DNA of 5,901 bases from Microcaldota archaeon (GTDB lineage Archaea > Micrarchaeota > Micrarchaeia > Micrarchaeales > CABMGC01), in the NCBI GenBank assembly GCA_021804305.1, contig JAJZKF010000035.1:1-5901 (forward strand), written 5' to 3'. Positions within the stretch are counted from its first letter, which is position 1. Each line of letters begins with the position of its first letter. A program made the translations under genes and the position numbers. Shown here piece by piece: positions 3,557-5,901 of the stretch. The notes under the pieces are model-generated. The model was given only the letters and a program-made list of their open reading frames with translations, was not told where the DNA came from and ran no database searches.

Positions 3557-5809
3557 TTAGGATTGATGCTCCGCCCTGTTGTACTTTAGCGTCTTCTTTG
3601 GTATCTTTGCCTTTATTGGCAAAGTGAACCTGAATGTGGTTCCTTTGCCGACGTCGGAGTCCAACACCTTTATCATCCCATGATGGAGATGGACTATCTC
3701 GCTCACTATAGACAGGCCCAGGCCGGTCCCTGATCCTTCCTGCTTGACCATGCCCCTCTTAAGTTGGTAGAATTTCTTGAATATCTTTGGTATGTCGGAC
3801 TTGCCAATCCCTATGCCCGTGTCTGAGACGTCTATGCAGACCGTGCCCTTCTTCCTTGTGACTTTGATCTTTATGTAGCCCTTCTCAGTGAATTTCAGCG
3901 CGTTGCCTATGAGATTTGAGAATATCTGTATCACCCTGTTCGGATCCGCAGTTATTTCTGGAACATCGTAATCGACTTCCCATACGAACTCGAGTCCTTT
4001 ATTCTCGCAGGCTTCCTGAAGCGACTTGATGCTTGGATTGTTTAATATGTCCCTGAAGTTGACAGGCTGCACATCGAGCTTGACTATACCTGACTGCAGC
4101 TTTGCAACATCGAGTATCTGCTTTACCAGTTGCAGGAACCGGTCTGACTCATCATATATTATCTGGAGATACTCTTTTTGCTCTTTTGACAGGTTGCCTG
4201 CGTTGTCCGTAAGCAGAATTTTTGAGAAGCCCATTATGTTTGTTATTGGGGTCTTAAGGTCGTGGGAGATATTGTATATGAACTGGGATTTGAGGTCGCT
4301 CTCTGCTTTTTGCTTCTTTGCATCGTCCTCGGCCAGGTCTTTGGCGTCCTCAAGCTCCTGGAACTTGCGTTTTGTAAGCAGTTCCCTGCACATTATCAGG
4401 AACCTTGAAATGTTCCCATTCTGGTCGATTATCGCTTTAACGGTCTGATCGCATGGAACCTCTGTGCGGTCTTTCATATCGAGCATGCTGACATAAACAT
4501 CTTTTATGTAACCATTACTCCTAGCAACTGAAAAAGACGTTGCCAGCTTCTTCTGGCTCTCCTCGTCTGCGCAGAGTGAGTATACCTGCGTGCCGACAAA
4601 TCCATTGCCCATGTTGAAGAGCGTCTCTGCTGCGCGGTTGTATGACAGTATGTATCCAGAGGAATCGACCTCTATCATGGGATCGTTGGAGAGCCTGACC
4701 ACGTCCTGAAGCAGACTGTCTGCGAATTTTGATATGCGTTCATAGTCCTTTGAGACTATGCAGTATAGGTCGTCTTTGCTCTTGTAAGCTGCCAGGTTTG
4801 CATAAAACTCTATCTCATTGCCGAAGTTGAGTTTTATCGGCGATGACATCCTACCTGAGCCAAGCTTTCTGAGCGAGTCGGGAATATTTGACGGAGATAT
4901 GATAAAATCGGTGAACCTCTTTCCAACCAGCATGTCTCCCTGTATCCCAAAGATGTCGCCAGATGCGCCACTGACCCAGGAGATGATTAAGTCCTTGTCA
5001 AGGGACATGAACACGCTTTCACTGCTTTTGTCCAGAAGCTTTGCGCGCTCCTCAGCTTCGCGGGATTCGCTGACTTCATTTATCATCAGGTGCGTTAGGC
5101 CCTCGTTTATCTTGCTTGGTGATATCTCGAATAGCTTGCCCTGGTATAATCTTCCTGAAGATTCAATGAGCATGCCTCTCCTGAGCCGGTCCATTGAGGC
5201 ATTGTCCAGATCGAATATGTCGGTTATATTGGTACCGGTAAGCTCCTTTTGGCTCCTGTTGAAGTAATTGAGCGCGGATTTGTTGGCGCGCACTATGGTA
5301 CCTTCAAAGCTTACAAGCATCTGCGGGAGCATGTTGTTGAAGGATGCATCGAAGTACTTGGCTACGCTAAGACTCTTGTCCCTCTCGAACTTTGAACCGG
5401 ACTCGCTGCTTACGATGCTCGATGCCACTGAAAAGAGGATATTGTACTCCGGGCCGAATCCTTCCTCATCGGTAGACAAGAACGTTATCGTGCCAAAAGA
5501 CCTCCCATCCTTGGATATTGGAAGGATGGCGCAGCACTTGTACCCGCGGTTCGCGTAGCTTATAAGCTCCGTGGCGGAATAGCCGCTAAGTCCATTTTCT
5601 ATGTAGGGCTTTCCGGTGTTTAGTGCAGTCTCCTCTATCGGATTGAACTGCCTACTGGGGGAGGGCTCGTTTATTATTACCTCTGCTATGCCCAACTTTG
5701 CCTTTGCATATTCTGCGAACTTGAGAATTAGTTCGTGGTATCCCTGCGATTCGCGGCTAAGCTGAAGAATGTCGATGCTAAGCCTGTCTGCCGGAATTGG
5801 GGGTCGCAT
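3557..5809 (-). CDS. Soluble sensor histidine kinase, GAF-PAS-PAS-PAS-HisKA-HATPase
   Basis: This 750-residue sensor kinase autophosphorylates on His and passes the phosphate to a response regulator. Domains in order: a GAF-like domain at about 10-135; PAS-like domains at about 150-250, 256-357 and 366-478; a charged coiled coil at about 480-508; HisKA at about 508-575 with H516 in SHDLKTP; and the HATPase at about 620-733. The HATPase has N box N632/N636, G1 box DTGIGIG (663-669), F box around F677/F680 and G2 box GSGTGLGL (692-699). All catalytic motifs are intact. There is no transmembrane segment, so the signal is probably cytoplasmic or diffusible; PAS or GAF ligands cannot be read from sequence. 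No receiver is attached, so a separate regulator is needed, and the one at 1285-2478 is the obvious candidate. The start at 5809 fits the TATA element at 5841-5850 and TGCGATC just upstream. The stop lies five bases from that of the convergent surface-protein gene. Confidence 0.95.
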   Translation of the reverse strand: MRPPIPADRLSIDILQLSRESQGYHELILKFAEYAKAKLGIAEVIINEPSPSRQFNPIEETALNTGKPYIENGLSGYSATELISYANRGYKCCAILPISKDGRSFGTITFLSTDEEGFGPEYNILFSVASSIVSSESGSKFERDKSLSVAKYFDASFNNMLPQMLVSFEGTIVRANKSALNYFNRSQKELTGTNITDIFDLDNASMDRLRRGMLIESSGRLYQGKLFEISPSKINEGLTHLMINEVSESREAEERAKLLDKSSESVFMSLDKDLIISWVSGASGDIFGIQGDMLVGKRFTDFIISPSNIPDSLRKLGSGRMSSPIKLNFGNEIEFYANLAAYKSKDDLYCIVSKDYERISKFADSLLQDVVRLSNDPMIEVDSSGYILSYNRAAETLFNMGNGFVGTQVYSLCADEESQKKLATSFSVARSNGYIKDVYVSMLDMKDRTEVPCDQTVKAIIDQNGNISRFLIMCRELLTKRKFQELEDAKDLAEDDAKKQKAESDLKSQFIYNISHDLKTPITNIMGFSKILLTDNAGNLSKEQKEYLQIIYDESDRFLQLVKQILDVAKLQSGIVKLDVQPVNFRDILNNPSIKSLQEACENKGLEFVWEVDYDVPEITADPNRVIQIFSNLIGNALKFTEKGYIKIKVTRKKGTVCIDVSDTGIGIGKSDIPKIFKKFYQLKRGMVKQEGSGTGLGLSIVSEIVHLHHGMIKVLDSDVGKGTTFRFTLPIKAKIPKKTLKYNRAEHQS
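3592..3618 (+). terminator. T-rich stretch, weak candidate terminator of the surface protein transcript
   Basis: About 40 bases beyond the surface-protein stop, the plus strand has several TTT and TCTT clusters, the complement of lysine codons in the kinase C-terminal tail. There is no long uninterrupted T-run, so termination here is only suggestive. If it works, the transcript overlaps the kinase 3' end. Confidence 0.2.
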
Positions 5810-5810
5810 C

Positions 5811-5819
5811 CCGATCGCA
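5811..5819 (-). promoter_or_regulatory. TGCGATCGG leader motif before the kinase ATG
   Basis: On the minus strand TGCGATCGG lies one base before ATG 5809. It shares GCGATCGG with the response regulator leader. It may be a Shine-Dalgarno variant of GGTGATC or a shared regulatory element, and it supports the chosen start. Confidence 0.45.
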
Positions 5820-5840
5820 TAATAATTAATCCGGCAAACG

Positions 5841-5850
5841 TTATAAAGTT
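5841..5850 (-). promoter_or_regulatory. TATA box for the kinase gene, possibly shared with the divergent gene
   Basis: The minus strand reads AACTTTATAA, centred about 36 bases before ATG 5809, predicting transcription from about 5819. The plus strand reads TTATAAAG and is centred about 33 bases before ATG 5878, so the same site could recruit TBP for both directions. Only 68 bases separate the two start codons. Confidence 0.5.
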
Positions 5851-5877
5851 AGTGCAACGAATTATCTATTGTTTTCA

Positions 5878-5901
5878 ATGATACAGAAGCTGTTTGACGG
5901 A
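5878..5901 (+). CDS. Start of a divergent gene, first eight codons only
   Basis: ATG 5878 opens a frame reading MIQKLFDG that runs off the right edge. The support is its position: it lies divergent to the kinase, about 33 bases from the centre of a TATA element, and continues the strand alternation of the window. No ribosome-binding site is evident; with a predicted leader of about seven bases it may be translated nearly leaderless. Eight residues are too few to name a product. Confidence 0.4.

Noticed and set aside
4818..5558. Two consecutive plus-strand ORFs antisense to the kinase
   Set aside because: Ser/Leu/Ile-rich products typical of shadow frames opposite a real gene, with no start signals.

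Overview
The window looks archaeal. Every well-supported start has a TATA-box-like element centred about 33-45 bases upstream, which fits archaeal promoters with short 5' leaders. The genes use many ATA (Ile) and AGG (Arg) codons. One gene encodes an anchored surface protein rich in N-glycosylation sequons with a Thr-rich linker, and the sensor kinase is fully soluble, both common in archaea. The moderate GC, the uvrB gene and the style of the surface protein would suit a mesophilic archaeon, possibly a DPANN/Micrarchaeota-like lineage. That placement is a guess from style, not a match to a known genome.

Layout, left to right, strictly alternating in strand: (-) 5' part of uvrB, the excinuclease damage-recognition subunit, cut by the window edge; an intergenic stretch with a perfect 8+8 inverted repeat and a possible 51-residue small ORF; (+) a 101-residue, very basic orphan protein; (-) a response regulator with the unusual order winged HTH - receiver - degenerate GGDEF; (+) a 317-residue membrane-anchored, probably glycosylated surface protein; (-) a 750-residue soluble GAF-PAS-PAS-PAS histidine kinase; (+) the first eight codons of another gene.

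The kinase has phosphoacceptor, ATP-binding and multiple sensory modules but no receiver. The response regulator has an intact receiver and a DNA-binding domain. They flank the surface-protein gene and share an 8-base leader motif just before their ATG codons. The simplest reading is a two-component system whose likely targets include the surface protein between them, although the alternating strands rule out one operon. Both convergent gene pairs leave only five bases between stop codons, so transcripts must end inside the opposite gene. The T-rich complements of lysine-rich C-terminal codons could serve as terminators. No tRNA, rRNA, CRISPR array or mobile element was seen.
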